DNA from: an uncultured Bilophila sp.
GTDB lineage: Bacteria; Desulfobacterota; Desulfovibrionia; Desulfovibrionales; Desulfovibrionaceae
DNA: 64,000 nucleotides
Direction: 5' to 3'
Assembly (NCBI GenBank): GCA_910585945.1
Contig: CAJUHZ010000002.1
Location: 79,291 to 143,290, forward strand
Every line of letters begins with the position of its first letter. The first letter of the stretch is position 1. Below are positions 8,858 to 18,123 of this stretch, piece by piece. A model generated the notes under the pieces. It made no database searches. It was given only the letters and a program-made list of their open reading frames with translations, and was not told the DNA's origin. A program made the translations under genes and the position numbers.

Positions 8858-9871
8858 CTATATTGAAATAGATTCAGACTTTGGAAGGATACAATCAACT
8901 TCTGGTATTTGTTTTCGTATGTAATTATGGACATGAAAACCATATTTTTTACATTCTGTTATAAAATAAATCATATTATCTATCATATCTTGGTGAAGAG
9001 AATTCATTTCAAAATCATTTAGAGAAATAAATATATGGATGACTCCGCATGATTTCATTATATTTATAAATGAATCTATTTCTTTTTTATCTGAATTATA
9101 TTCACAGAATAAATATTTTATATATATTGAATCTGGATTGATATCACAATATTTTTTTATATTTTCAACAACATTATAAAAATAATCCTTTCCCTTGATT
9201 TTAAGATATGTTTCTCTGGTTCCAGCGTCAATACTGCACATTATTCCTATACTTTCAGGCGTTGATTTTGGATATATATTACTATGATATGTAGTAAGAT
9301 TGCTATAAATATTTAGATAGGTTGGCTTTAAAGATACAAGTTTTGAATAGAAAGAATCAAATTCAGGCAAAAGAAAAGGCTCTCCTCCAGTCCAACCAAT
9401 TGAATTTAAAGAAGATTCAGGGATTGCATCCAAAAACTCCATGACCTTTTTTCTGACATGCTCTTTATGTTTCGTATCACGAATAAGCAATTTTCTTGTT
9501 TCAGGTGACGACATGAAGCAATATGAGCAACGTATATTACATGTTTTATCAAAAGAAAGTGAAATAACAGTTGTTATAAAATCTTTTTTCTCGATTTTAT
9601 TATATTTTTTTATTCTATAACATTTACGACATATATGACTTGTGTCATTATTGATATTTTTAATAAGTTGTGTTTTACGTTTTATCAAATCTTCATACCC
9701 GGTATGATCATACAAGGAAATATTCAGTTCTCCGTTATGCGGCATTTCACAACATGGAGTAATAGCATCTATATCAAATACAAACCAGTTCAATATTCTG
9801 TCGCAGGCAAGAACATCAGTAAGCAACGTATGATTGAATTTATTTTTGATAAATTGAGTGAACATATTCAT
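8858..9871 (-). CDS. Radical SAM protein (AT-rich, probably acquired)
   Basis: A 337-residue radical SAM enzyme. The [4Fe-4S] motif CNIRCSYC (CxxxCxxC) is near residue 119, followed by a GWTGGEPFLLPEF block typical of the family. An N-terminal cysteine group (ITPCCEMPH, HICRKCYRI) could hold an auxiliary cluster. I choose the ATG at 9871, preceded by AAAGGAG at nine bases. Codon use is extremely AT-rich (many AAA, ATA, TAT) compared with the genes on either side. It lies 4 bp after the acyltransferase stop. Substrate unknown; it probably modifies a sugar or peptide linked to the glycan. Confidence 0.85.
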   Translation of the reverse strand: MNMFTQFIKNKFNHTLLTDVLACDRILNWFVFDIDAITPCCEMPHNGELNISLYDHTGYEDLIKRKTQLIKNINNDTSHICRKCYRIKKYNKIEKKDFITTVISLSFDKTCNIRCSYCFMSSPETRKLLIRDTKHKEHVRKKVMEFLDAIPESSLNSIGWTGGEPFLLPEFDSFYSKLVSLKPTYLNIYSNLTTYHSNIYPKSTPESIGIMCSIDAGTRETYLKIKGKDYFYNVVENIKKYCDINPDSIYIKYLFCEYNSDKKEIDSFINIMKSCGVIHIFISLNDFEMNSLHQDMIDNMIYFITECKKYGFHVHNYIRKQIPEVDCILPKSESISI

Positions 9872-9875
9872 TTTT

Positions 9876-11096
9876 CTATTCTCCTTTACATTGAATGTGA
9901 AATGATCTGATGAATTTTTTCCCCGGTAATTCAATATATTTATAGGTCAGAAATGACAATCCTATTGTCAGGAACAGGGCTATTATACATTTAAATATAA
10001 ACCAAACTATTATATATTTTTGGGGAGCAGCGGGAAAATATATCATGACAAAAGAGATAGTAAATGCTGAAAGCAAGTAAATTGAATAGCTTATAGCTCC
10101 AAGCTTTCCCAAAAGCGTGTTGTCCTGACCAGGATACGGGTATATTTGCCGATATGCGCCAATTGAGCAGAGCACGAGGAAGAAAGGAAAGGCCAATAAA
10201 AAATTCATTCTCATGAAAACCAAAAATTGAAATCCATCATAATATGTAAGAAACAGGATACTGATAAATACTACTAACACTATAATACTATTGTATATTT
10301 TGATAGAATTCTTTTTATTTTGTTTGAATGTCAAAACAAATTGCGCTGCCAGGCAGCCAGCTATAAATTCAAAAATCCGTATATATGGCGATAGATATAT
10401 AAACCAATAATTAAATATATTTCTATTTTCTGGAGTTACAGAGAATATTGTTTCACCTATGGAAACAAGAATATTTTGATGCAAAAAGATCGAATACATA
10501 ATTATATAGATTAATATAAAATAACATATACATATGATTATATGAATATTTCTGGTAATTTTATTAAAAATGAAATATGCAAGGAAAGGATAACAAAAAT
10601 AAAAGAAAAATTCTGTGCTTACAGACCAGCTTATTCCTAAAAGTATTTGACTAAAATGATATAAATTATTATATGTAATAAAAATAAAAGATTGTGTCAT
10701 TGTAATAAAATACAAAATATTTGATGATAAAAATGAATTTTCTGCATAGGCGGAATTTGGGCGAAGGCCAAATCGAAAACAAATCAGACATACTATAATA
10801 CAAAGTATATAAAGTGGATATAAACGCGCAAATCTCAGCTTGATAAATTTAGGATAGTTTTTAAAGAGTGTATTCTTAAAAAATGTATTGTAATTATAAT
10901 GGATAACAAAACCGCTCAAGACAAAGAAAAGCGGCATTCCAATTCCTGCAAGGCGCATGATGCAGGAGATAATGGAGGGAATAGGATCGTATTGATAGCA
11001 GAGCCAGTGAACCGTGTGGGCGACAAGTACGCAAAAGGCGGCGGCAAAACGCAGCCACGTCAACTCGGGAATTTCGGGTTTAGGCAGATGCGTCAT
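9876..11096 (-). CDS. Membrane acyltransferase (acyltransferase 3 / OafA family)
   Basis: A 406-residue polytopic protein with about ten hydrophobic segments. The N-terminus has LTWLRFAAAFCVLVAHTVH, the conserved RFxAAxxVxxxH signature of acyltransferase-3 proteins that O-acetylate or O-acylate surface sugars. FFVLSGFVIHYNY follows near residue 60. The first ~65 codons are GC-rich like the host, while the rest is very AT-rich, so the composition switches inside the gene near position 10,900. It overlaps the end of the ABC transporter gene by 17 bp. Confidence 0.88.
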   Translation of the reverse strand: MTHLPKPEIPELTWLRFAAAFCVLVAHTVHWLCYQYDPIPSIISCIMRLAGIGMPLFFVLSGFVIHYNYNTFFKNTLFKNYPKFIKLRFARLYPLYILCIIVCLICFRFGLRPNSAYAENSFLSSNILYFITMTQSFIFITYNNLYHFSQILLGISWSVSTEFFFYFCYPFLAYFIFNKITRNIHIIICICYFILIYIIMYSIFLHQNILVSIGETIFSVTPENRNIFNYWFIYLSPYIRIFEFIAGCLAAQFVLTFKQNKKNSIKIYNSIIVLVVFISILFLTYYDGFQFLVFMRMNFLLAFPFFLVLCSIGAYRQIYPYPGQDNTLLGKLGAISYSIYLLSAFTISFVMIYFPAAPQKYIIVWFIFKCIIALFLTIGLSFLTYKYIELPGKKFIRSFHIQCKGE

Positions 11097-12921
11097 TTTT
11101 TTGCTCCTTCATGGATGTCTTGTACGCCTCAAGCAACTCCCCGGCATTTCCGGAAGTCTTGACCGTTCCATCCCGCAACCAGAAAACGACGTCGCAGCGT
11201 TCAAGCGTCGTCAGGCGGTGAGCGATAAGGACAATGGTGATATCTCCCTTGCAGCGCTGCACGGTTTCCATGATGGCGTTTTCGTTTTTCTGATCGAGAG
11301 AACTGGTGGATTCGTCCAGAATGAGCAGTTCGGGGCGGCAGTACAGGGCGCGGGCAATGGAAAGGCGCTGGGCCTGGCCGCCGGAGAGGCCGGCCCCATT
11401 GGCGGCCACGCGCATGTCGAGGTCTTCGGGGCGGCGCACGAGATCGAATGCGGCGTCCGTGCAGGCCCGGTACGCGCGGGCGCGATCCGGCGGCCGGCCC
11501 CACTCGCTGAAGGCCACGTTTTCGGCAATGGTTCCTTCCAGAATGTACGGCGTTTGCGACACATAGGCGATTTTGCCGCGAAACGCGGCCAGATCCGCCT
11601 CGGTCAGGGGCTTGCCGTCCACCAGAATGCGCCCCTGCGACGGCGCAAGCAGTCCGCTCAGCAGGGCGGCCACCGTGCTCTTGCCCGTACCGGAAAGCCC
11701 CACGAAGCCTGCCTGCTCGCCCTTGCGAATGCGCAGATTGAGACCCCGGAGGACGAAATCCGTGCCGGCAGGGTAGCGGTACCAGACGTTCTCGAAGCGG
11801 ATCTCCCGCTCAAAGACAAAATGCGGATTGGGCGCGGCCGTGGTTTTTTCCGCCGCGGCCAGAGCGATCTTCATCTGTTCGACGGCCGTCTCCGCCTGGG
11901 CGCGCACCGTGCGCGCAGCCAGCAGGGCGCTCAGAGAGCGGTTGACCATGGGCAGAATGCGCCATGCCGTGAGCATCACCATGCCCACCACCGCGGCCAT
12001 GACTCCCATGTCCAGCCTGTCGCGCACCGCCAGCACCCATACGGACAGCGGAATGACGGCAATCCCGAGGATTTCCAGAATCCAGGTGGGAATGGTCCCG
12101 GCCATGGCCAGAAACGTGCGGTTGGGCAGTGCCGCCCGGCACACGTCCATGTACTTGCGGAAAAAAATCTCCTGCTGCCGGTAGATGATGACTTCACGAA
12201 TGCCCTGCGCCGCATCCTGAAACGCCTTGTGCTCCTGAAGCGTCATTTTTCCGAGCGCTGTCCCGGCCCGATCCACCCTGTTTTTCAGCAGAAGATACAG
12301 GCCGACGCACAGGGCCGCGATGATCACGATAAGCGCGAGGATGATATCCGGCGTTGTGGAAAGCAGCGTTGCGATCAGCGCCACGGACGTGATCGCGTAG
12401 GCATGGACGCTCAGCATGTAGATCAGCAGCATGCCGAGCTGTTCCTTGCAGTTGATGGCGTCCTGCATCCGCCCGCCGGCCTCTGAAATGTGCCATTCGT
12501 ACGGGCTGTTCAGAAAGCAATGCATCATGCTTCCGCCGAAAAAGACGCCGATTTCGGTTCCGACTTTGGCCGTGTGCCAGGTGAGAACCGCGCTGCTGAT
12601 GTTTTTGGCCACAAACAGGATGAACACCGCGAGGGAAACGCCGAACACAAGATCGCCCTGATTCTCCAGCCATGCCGCCGCCGTGGGGAAGGCGCGCAGC
12701 ACATGGGCGAGGATGAAGCTCCCCCGGGCGGCTTCCGGGCTGGCGATGCTCATGCCGAGGTAGGCCAGCGATCCGATGGAAGCCACTTCAAAAAAGGCCG
12801 CCGTCATCATGAGGCCGAAGAGCATGACGACCTGCACGCGCAGACGCCGGGGCAGGAGCGCGTAGCTCACGCGCAGATCCCGGAACAGCGTATCGTATAC
12901 AGATCGGAAGAATCGTTTCAT
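11080..12921 (-). CDS. ABC transporter, fused permease and ATPase (MsbA/flippase-like)
   Basis: A 613-residue half-transporter. About six hydrophobic segments cover residues ~20-320, followed by an ATP-binding domain with Walker A GLSGTGKST near 417, signature LSGGQAQRLSIARAL near 525, Walker B LLILDESTSSLD and an H-loop in LIAHRLTTL. This is the layout of lipid or lipid-linked oligosaccharide exporters (MsbA, PglK, WlaB). In this cluster it is the obvious candidate to flip the lipid-linked glycan. The start at 12921, five bases after the upstream gene, begins MKRFFRSVYDTLF; a longer in-frame start would overlap the glycosyltransferase gene. Confidence 0.9.
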   Translation of the reverse strand: MKRFFRSVYDTLFRDLRVSYALLPRRLRVQVVMLFGLMMTAAFFEVASIGSLAYLGMSIASPEAARGSFILAHVLRAFPTAAAWLENQGDLVFGVSLAVFILFVAKNISSAVLTWHTAKVGTEIGVFFGGSMMHCFLNSPYEWHISEAGGRMQDAINCKEQLGMLLIYMLSVHAYAITSVALIATLLSTTPDIILALIVIIAALCVGLYLLLKNRVDRAGTALGKMTLQEHKAFQDAAQGIREVIIYRQQEIFFRKYMDVCRAALPNRTFLAMAGTIPTWILEILGIAVIPLSVWVLAVRDRLDMGVMAAVVGMVMLTAWRILPMVNRSLSALLAARTVRAQAETAVEQMKIALAAAEKTTAAPNPHFVFEREIRFENVWYRYPAGTDFVLRGLNLRIRKGEQAGFVGLSGTGKSTVAALLSGLLAPSQGRILVDGKPLTEADLAAFRGKIAYVSQTPYILEGTIAENVAFSEWGRPPDRARAYRACTDAAFDLVRRPEDLDMRVAANGAGLSGGQAQRLSIARALYCRPELLILDESTSSLDQKNENAIMETVQRCKGDITIVLIAHRLTTLERCDVVFWLRDGTVKTSGNAGELLEAYKTSMKEQKNDASA

Positions 12922-12926
12922 GGCCG

Positions 12927-13904
12927 TCAGCGTCCACGTTTCGGGAAGATCCGCCAGTGACGGCGCAACCGCGCGCCCACGCGCCCCCGGAACAGGGGGT
13001 TGCGCCACAGCTGGAACCCGGTCAGGCAGGCGGAGATCGCCAGTTGCAGGCCGCCCTGCCGATCCGGCCCGTGCTTGCGGGCGCGCAGGAGCGCCCAGAT
13101 TCGATCAAAAGTTTCCCAGTCCTCGCGGAAAGCCCGGGGAAAGAGTTCGGGCAGGCTCTCCATGCGGGCAAGGGCGTTCCGGCGGAACGTCGCCGCCAGC
13201 TCCGGATCGAGCGACGCCCGGGAGTAACCGCCCGCCGCCTGCCGCACCCCGGCGAGCGGCCGGGCCGCCGTGGCCATGCCGTGCCGGAGCGCCACAACCT
13301 GACTGACGAACGAATCGGCCAGCGGCCCGAGCGAGGCGTCAAAACCGCCGGCAGCCCGCAGGGCGGGCACGGAAAACGCCGTGGTCATGCCCGCGAACCA
13401 GAAACCGTAGGCGCGCATCAAGGCCGCCGCCGCTTCGGGTGGACACCATGCTTCGTCCGGCAGATCCGGGCCGATCCAGGGGCGAACGATCCAGGGGAGG
13501 ATGCTTCGGGGCCGGGTTCCGGCGGCTACCAGATAGTCGGCCGGAGCGGTGCACAGCCCGGCGTGCGGGTAACGCCGGATCAGCGCCGTCAGCCGCTCCA
13601 CAAGATTGGGATAGGCCACATCGTCCATGGCGCTGTACAGAATCCACGGGCTGCTCACGATCTCAAGCCCCTGGTTCAGCACCGCGTGGATGCCCGTATT
13701 GCCGGGGTTGACCAGCAGGGTGACGTGCGGATTGTCGGCGGCCTGTTCGCGGATCAGGGCAGGGCTGTCGTCCGTGGAGCCATCGTCGATGACCAGCAGT
13801 CGCGCGTCCGGACCAAGCTGCCCCGCAAGAGCCCGCATGGCCTCGGGCACATGGCGGGCGTAATTGCAACTGGTCAGCACAATGGTCAGGAGCGGGCTGT
13901 TCAT
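12927..13904 (-). CDS. Glycosyltransferase, GT2 family
   Basis: A 325-residue protein opening with LLTIVLTSCNYARHVPEAM and carrying LLVIDDGSTDDSPAL near residue 36, the standard GT-A nucleotide-sugar-binding start. A YSAMDDVAYPNLV block near residue 87 supplies the acidic metal-binding pair. The start ATG at 13904 overlaps the TGA of the upstream methyltransferase (ATGA), indicating coupling. Soluble. Donor and acceptor cannot be read from sequence. Confidence 0.87.
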   Translation of the reverse strand: MNSPLLTIVLTSCNYARHVPEAMRALAGQLGPDARLLVIDDGSTDDSPALIREQAADNPHVTLLVNPGNTGIHAVLNQGLEIVSSPWILYSAMDDVAYPNLVERLTALIRRYPHAGLCTAPADYLVAAGTRPRSILPWIVRPWIGPDLPDEAWCPPEAAAALMRAYGFWFAGMTTAFSVPALRAAGGFDASLGPLADSFVSQVVALRHGMATAARPLAGVRQAAGGYSRASLDPELAATFRRNALARMESLPELFPRAFREDWETFDRIWALLRARKHGPDRQGGLQLAISACLTGFQLWRNPLFRGRVGARLRRHWRIFPKRGR

Positions 13905-14599
13905 GCGCGTTTTCCGGCGCACAGGGCGATCAGGAAATGGCTCATGGGGGCGTAACCCGTATGCACCACTTCATCGTTCATCGAAAACAGGAACACAAAG
14001 TCGAAAAAGGGGAGAAGCGCGGCCTTCAGGCTGTCCCGGCTTTTCAGGTTGACGTGCCCCTGCCGGCTCAGCGGCGAGGCGTAGGCGTCCGCCGTGATGT
14101 TGGGCGTACCCACGATGCACACGCTCTCCCGCGTGAGACCGGCCGTGAGGTTGCCGAGAAACGCCTCTTCCCGCTCCGGCGGGACATGTTCGATGACATC
14201 CATGCAGAAAGCCGCGTCAAAGACGCCCTCGGGGCGCTCCCGGGTCAGATCCAGACAGGCGAAGGTGAGGCGATCCCCCCATTCGTTGCAGCGGGCGTTC
14301 TGATCGATGACTTGCGGTTCAATGTCCACGCAGTGCAGGGAGCCTACGGTCTGCAACACAATGGGCGCGCCAAAGGCGTCCCCGCAGCCGGCTTCCAGCA
14401 CCCGTTGCCGGCCTTCCAGCATCTTGGCGCAGAACTTGTACCGGGCCAGAGAGAACAGAAGGTGCCGCGGGTCCGCGCGCATGGCGTGGCTGGTGCGCGG
14501 CCCTACCGGGTAGGGCGCGGAGTTTCGGTAGGCGTCGAACATCTCCTGATCGTAGTCCAGCCTTGTACGGTGGTCGCGTTGGTCGCATTGAACAGCCAT
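13901..14599 (-). CDS. Class I SAM-dependent methyltransferase
   Basis: A 232-residue protein with SAM motif VLEAGCGDAFGAP near residue 66, an acidic residue after strand 2 in HCVDIEPQVID, and FDAAFCMDVIEHVPPE near residue 130. The sequence resembles SAM methyltransferases that sit in polysaccharide clusters. ATG at 14599 follows AGGAG by seven bases; the much longer open frame upstream is an antisense artefact of the transketolase gene. The spacer to its upstream neighbour holds a G-rich repeat. Confidence 0.87.
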   Translation of the reverse strand: MAVQCDQRDHRTRLDYDQEMFDAYRNSAPYPVGPRTSHAMRADPRHLLFSLARYKFCAKMLEGRQRVLEAGCGDAFGAPIVLQTVGSLHCVDIEPQVIDQNARCNEWGDRLTFACLDLTRERPEGVFDAAFCMDVIEHVPPEREEAFLGNLTAGLTRESVCIVGTPNITADAYASPLSRQGHVNLKSRDSLKAALLPFFDFVFLFSMNDEVVHTGYAPMSHFLIALCAGKRA

Positions 14600-14640
14600 T
14601 TTGTCTCCTGTCCGGGCCGAATGCTTCACCGGATCGTTTT

Positions 14641-14690
14641 CGGGGCGCTGCCCCGTACCCCGTCGGGGGAAATGATTTCCCCCGAACCTC
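14641..14690. repeat. G-rich hairpin repeat R2, short copy
   Basis: Consists of CGGGGCGCTGCCCCG, a perfect palindromic hairpin, followed by GGGGGAAATGATTTCCCCC, a second hairpin. The same pair, nearly identical, starts the copy at 58106. It separates the methyltransferase and transketolase genes. Confidence 0.65.
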
Positions 14691-14691
14691 C

Positions 14692-15621
14692 TCATGCTCC
14701 CTGACGCAGCGCGGCGACGCTCGCGGCAATCGCCTCCGGCGTGATGCCCCACAGGGCCAGGTGCTCGTTCTGACTTCCGTAATGGCAGGCAAAGGCGTCG
14801 CCAAAGCCGATCCGTCGGAAGCGCGGGAAGCGCGGCAGATCCGCCTCGGCCAGGGTTTCCGCCACAGCCGATCCCAGGCCGCCGGCGATTCCGTGTTCCT
14901 CCACCGTGAGCACGACCGGCACGTCGCGCACATGCGCAAGCAGCGCCTCCCTGTCCAGCGGCTTGACGGTGTGGAAGTGCAGCACGCTCACCCCCACGCC
15001 GTCCCGGCGCAGCAAATCGGCCGCGCCCAGGCAGGCTTGCAGCCCGATGCCGGTGGTGAGGAGCAGGGCGTCCCGGCCGCCCTCGAAAGGCACGGCCTTT
15101 CCCAGGGCCACAGGCGCGTCCGCCCGGCTGACGACAGGATCCCCGCCCTTGGCGAGTCGGATGTACACAGGGCCGTCCCAGTCCAGAGTCAGGGGCATGA
15201 GGCGCGCCATTTCTTCGGCGTCGCACGGAGCGACGACGGCCATGTTCGGAATCAGCCGCAGCAGCCCCATGTCTTCGGTGGTCACATGCGTGGGGCCGAG
15301 CGGGGCGTAGACAAGGCCGCCGCCGCTTCCGATCAGCCGGACTTTCGCCCGGTACAGGGCCAGATCAAGCATGAGCTGCTCGTAACAGCGCCGGGTGAGG
15401 AAGGTGGCCAGGGTGTTGACGTAGACAATTTTGCCTTCCAGAGCCAAACCGCCGGCCATGCCGATCACATGCTGTTCGCTCACGCCCTCGCGGAACAGCC
15501 GGTCCGGCATGTCCGCGCGAAAGTCGTCCATGACTCCGGCCCCGAGATCCGAGCCGATGAAACACACGCGGGGATCGCGCCGCGCCATTTCCGTCACGGC
15601 GCGCAGTGCCGTTTTTCTCAT
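14692..15621 (-). CDS. Transketolase, C-terminal subunit
   Basis: A 309-residue pyrimidine-binding plus C-terminal half of transketolase. VCFIGSDLGAGVMDDF begins the domain, and FREGVSEQHVIGMAGGLAL carries the conserved glutamate of the E1/transketolase pyrimidine domain near residue 48. The C-terminal domain has LTVEEHGIAGGLGSAVAE near 245. Transketolase moves two-carbon units between sugar phosphates and needs thiamine diphosphate. It overlaps the N-terminal subunit by 4 bp (ATGA) and has AGGAG upstream. Split transketolases are common in polysaccharide clusters, where they can make a higher ketose phosphate. Confidence 0.92.
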   Translation of the reverse strand: MRKTALRAVTEMARRDPRVCFIGSDLGAGVMDDFRADMPDRLFREGVSEQHVIGMAGGLALEGKIVYVNTLATFLTRRCYEQLMLDLALYRAKVRLIGSGGGLVYAPLGPTHVTTEDMGLLRLIPNMAVVAPCDAEEMARLMPLTLDWDGPVYIRLAKGGDPVVSRADAPVALGKAVPFEGGRDALLLTTGIGLQACLGAADLLRRDGVGVSVLHFHTVKPLDREALLAHVRDVPVVLTVEEHGIAGGLGSAVAETLAEADLPRFPRFRRIGFGDAFACHYGSQNEHLALWGITPEAIAASVAALRQGA

Positions 15622-16463
15622 GACGCCGCTCCTTCCAGGGCTTCCAGCAGGGAGAGGTAGTCTTCCCCGCCCAGTTTGGTCTTGTGGTGCCAGGCCGGGT
15701 TGTTTTCCAGCAGCGGGATGCCGCGCCCCTTCACCGTATGCAGGATGACGACGGAAGGTTTGCCCGGCTCCACAGGCAGTGCCCTCAGCGTCGTTTCAAG
15801 AGCGTCGGGATCGTGCCCGTCCACTTCGGCCACGCCCGCGCCGAACGCGCGCCATTTGTCCGCATAGGGCGCGAGGGGCAGAATATCCGCCACCCTGCCC
15901 CAGGATTGCAGCTTGTTGTGATCGATGAGCAGCGTGAAGCGATCCAGCCGGTGCTTGGCGGCGGAGAGCATGGCCTCCCACACCGCCCCCTCGTCGCTTT
16001 CTCCGTCCCCGCAGATCACGAAGACGCGCGAGGGCCGCCCGTCCAGAGCCGCGGCCAGAGCCATGCCCACGCCGAGCGACGGCCCGTGCCCCAGGCTCCC
16101 GGTGCTTGCTTCGACGCCGGGGGTGTGCCCGCGCTCGGGGTGGCCGCCCAGGTGGGAGTCAAACGCGCAGAAGGCGTCCAGATCTTCGGCGGGAAAATAG
16201 CCCTTGTCCGCAAGGATGGCGTACAGGGCCAGACAGCCGTGCCCCTTGGACAGGATCAGGCGATCCCTTTCCGGCCACAGCGGACGCGCCGGATCATGGC
16301 TGAGAACCGAGTCGTACAGCACCTGCAGGACTTCGGTCAGGGAAAACGCCGAGGGAAGATGCCCCCGGCCGGCCTTGTACATGGCGTCCAGCATACGACG
16401 CCGCAGGGCGACGCCGCGCGGCCGCAACGGCGTGACAGGCTGATTCCAGGCAGTGGACGACAT
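15618..16463 (-). CDS. Transketolase, N-terminal (TPP-binding) subunit
   Basis: A 281-residue thiamine-diphosphate-binding half. LILSKGHGCLALYAIL near residue 75 and the GDG...N magnesium/TPP motif VICGDGESDEGAVWEAM with DHNKLQSWG near 145-170 are clear. HLGGHPERGHTPGVEASTGSLG matches the loop that holds the sugar-phosphate-binding histidines. The start at 16463 lies 2 bp from the stop of the upstream HAD/kinase gene. Together with the adjacent C-terminal subunit it forms a complete enzyme; separate housekeeping transketolase is not seen in the window. Confidence 0.92.
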   Translation of the reverse strand: MSSTAWNQPVTPLRPRGVALRRRMLDAMYKAGRGHLPSAFSLTEVLQVLYDSVLSHDPARPLWPERDRLILSKGHGCLALYAILADKGYFPAEDLDAFCAFDSHLGGHPERGHTPGVEASTGSLGHGPSLGVGMALAAALDGRPSRVFVICGDGESDEGAVWEAMLSAAKHRLDRFTLLIDHNKLQSWGRVADILPLAPYADKWRAFGAGVAEVDGHDPDALETTLRALPVEPGKPSVVILHTVKGRGIPLLENNPAWHHKTKLGGEDYLSLLEALEGAAS

Positions 16464-16465
16464 GT

Positions 16466-18118
16466 TCACATCCCCAGGTTGACGGTGCGCAAGAGACAAC
16501 GGGCCGTTTCCAACTGTGTTTCCGGCGAGGGCGCGGCAGAGGGAGCGGATGGATCGCCGGAACGCCGCGCCCCGGCGTGCTCCGGCAGAAACACGTTCAA
16601 CACAATGCAAATCCATCTGACGGCGAACAGCGGCAGCAGCGCGGGCAGGCGGGCAGGCGCGTCGCTTTCGGCAAACAGCCCCATGACGCGCGCGGCAAAA
16701 CGCTCCTTTTGCTCCCGCGTCAGACGCATGGCCGGATGGAGCAGAAAATCCGCCGTAAGCTTGACTGGATCGTCCCAGCCGAAATACTCGAAGTCCACAA
16801 AGGCCAGACTTCCGTCAGGCCGGCGAATCGCGTTGTGCGCGCCGAAATCGGACGGGCTCAGCACCCGTTCCGCAGGTTCCAGCGCCTGATCCGGCGGCCG
16901 CCCGAGCCGCGCGTACGCCTCGCTCGCGGCGCGGAGCCGTTCCTCCCAGGCCGGGGCGACCTTGTTGCGCACAAGGTCCAGCATGGTCCGCGCCGCTTCC
17001 GTGTCCGGATCGCGCGCGAGCAGGCGGGAGAGCCGGTTTTCCACCTGCCTTTTCACATCCGCCAGGCACAGGCACGCCTCTGTCGCCAGAGGCAGGCGGG
17101 CCGCGTCAGGGATCGCGTCAGGGGCCGCGCCGATCCGGCGCAGGCGCTCGATCAGATCGGCAAAGGGGTCCACGGCTTCCGGCGCGTCCCCGAGCGGGGC
17201 CGCCGGCTCTCCCGCAATCCAGGAATAGACCGCCAGACGACGTTCGGGAAAAAGAGCGAGCGTCTCGGGCACGCACGTCAGCCCGTGCCGGCGCAGCAGG
17301 GCAAAGGCGGCGCTTTCCGCTCCCAGTCTGTCGCGCCCGTCGTCCGGGTAGCGCTTGACCGCCACAGGCGGGGCCGCTGCCGGCACGGCTTTCCACACCC
17401 GGCTGTTCCGCCCCCCGGCCACTCGCTCAAGCCGGCGCGCCGCGCTCCCTGTCGCGCGGGTCACGGCCGCGTCCGCTTCGGGATCCCAGGCGGCCGCCTC
17501 GGCCCAGGAACGGAAGATCAGGGCGGAGCAGTCCCGGACGTCCGGAACGCTGTCCGGCGCGTCGCCCGGCCGACCGGAAGAAGCCTCCTCCGGCGCGAAA
17601 AGAATCTTTCTGACCCCGGCGGGGAAGCCCGGTTCGTTCAGGACTTCGGGGAGATCGTCGATAAAGACGTCGCACCCGAGCCGCGCGATCCGTTCCAGTT
17701 TTTCCCGCCGGCTCGGGCAGAAAAACAGATCCTGTTCCGCCAGCAGGCCCTCGCGCATCAGGGCGCTTTCAGCGAGAAAGGCGCGGGCCGCCGCGTGGAG
17801 GTCATATCCGGCAGAGGATCGGCGCGTTTTGTGGCTGATGACGAAAATCTCGCGCCCCTGCTCGCGCCACAGGCGAAAGGCGTCGACAACCCCCGGAAAG
17901 AGCGCGGCGCTTGCGAGGCGCGGGCCGTAGGCCTCGGCCTGCAACGCCTGCCACTTTTCGTCGCCGTCGGGCAGCAGGCGCACCGCGCGCCGCACCGCGT
18001 CCTTGCGGACGGGGCGGGCGGGGCGGGCGGGCGCTATCCAGCCGCGCTCCAGCGCCAGGGCGTGGAACAGCGCGTCGTAGCAAATGATGGTGTTGTCGAG
18101 ATCGACGCCGATACGCAT
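16466..18118 (-). CDS. HAD-family phosphatase fused to an APH-type kinase
   Basis: A 550-residue two-domain protein. Residues 1-~215 are a HAD hydrolase: MRIGVDLDNTIICYD holds the DxDxT nucleophile motif, VISHKTR motif II and FIDDLPEVL motif IV. Residues ~230-550 resemble aminoglycoside/choline kinases: PVAVKRYP with the ATP-binding lysine, LSPSDFGAHNAI in place of the usual HGDxxxxN catalytic loop, and FVDFEYFGWDDP for the metal-binding Asp. The kinase loop has SD where most members have GD. Such a fusion could dephosphorylate and phosphorylate small metabolites in sugar-nucleotide synthesis. ATG at 18118, 5 bp after the radical SAM gene. Confidence 0.85.
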   Translation of the reverse strand: MRIGVDLDNTIICYDALFHALALERGWIAPARPARPVRKDAVRRAVRLLPDGDEKWQALQAEAYGPRLASAALFPGVVDAFRLWREQGREIFVISHKTRRSSAGYDLHAAARAFLAESALMREGLLAEQDLFFCPSRREKLERIARLGCDVFIDDLPEVLNEPGFPAGVRKILFAPEEASSGRPGDAPDSVPDVRDCSALIFRSWAEAAAWDPEADAAVTRATGSAARRLERVAGGRNSRVWKAVPAAAPPVAVKRYPDDGRDRLGAESAAFALLRRHGLTCVPETLALFPERRLAVYSWIAGEPAAPLGDAPEAVDPFADLIERLRRIGAAPDAIPDAARLPLATEACLCLADVKRQVENRLSRLLARDPDTEAARTMLDLVRNKVAPAWEERLRAASEAYARLGRPPDQALEPAERVLSPSDFGAHNAIRRPDGSLAFVDFEYFGWDDPVKLTADFLLHPAMRLTREQKERFAARVMGLFAESDAPARLPALLPLFAVRWICIVLNVFLPEHAGARRSGDPSAPSAAPSPETQLETARCLLRTVNLGM

Positions 18119-18123
18119 GGCGA

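Noticed and set aside
18001..18050. GGGGCGGGC tandem units in the HAD/kinase gene
   Set aside because: Nine-base units keep the frame and encode a plain Ala/Arg/Pro linker.
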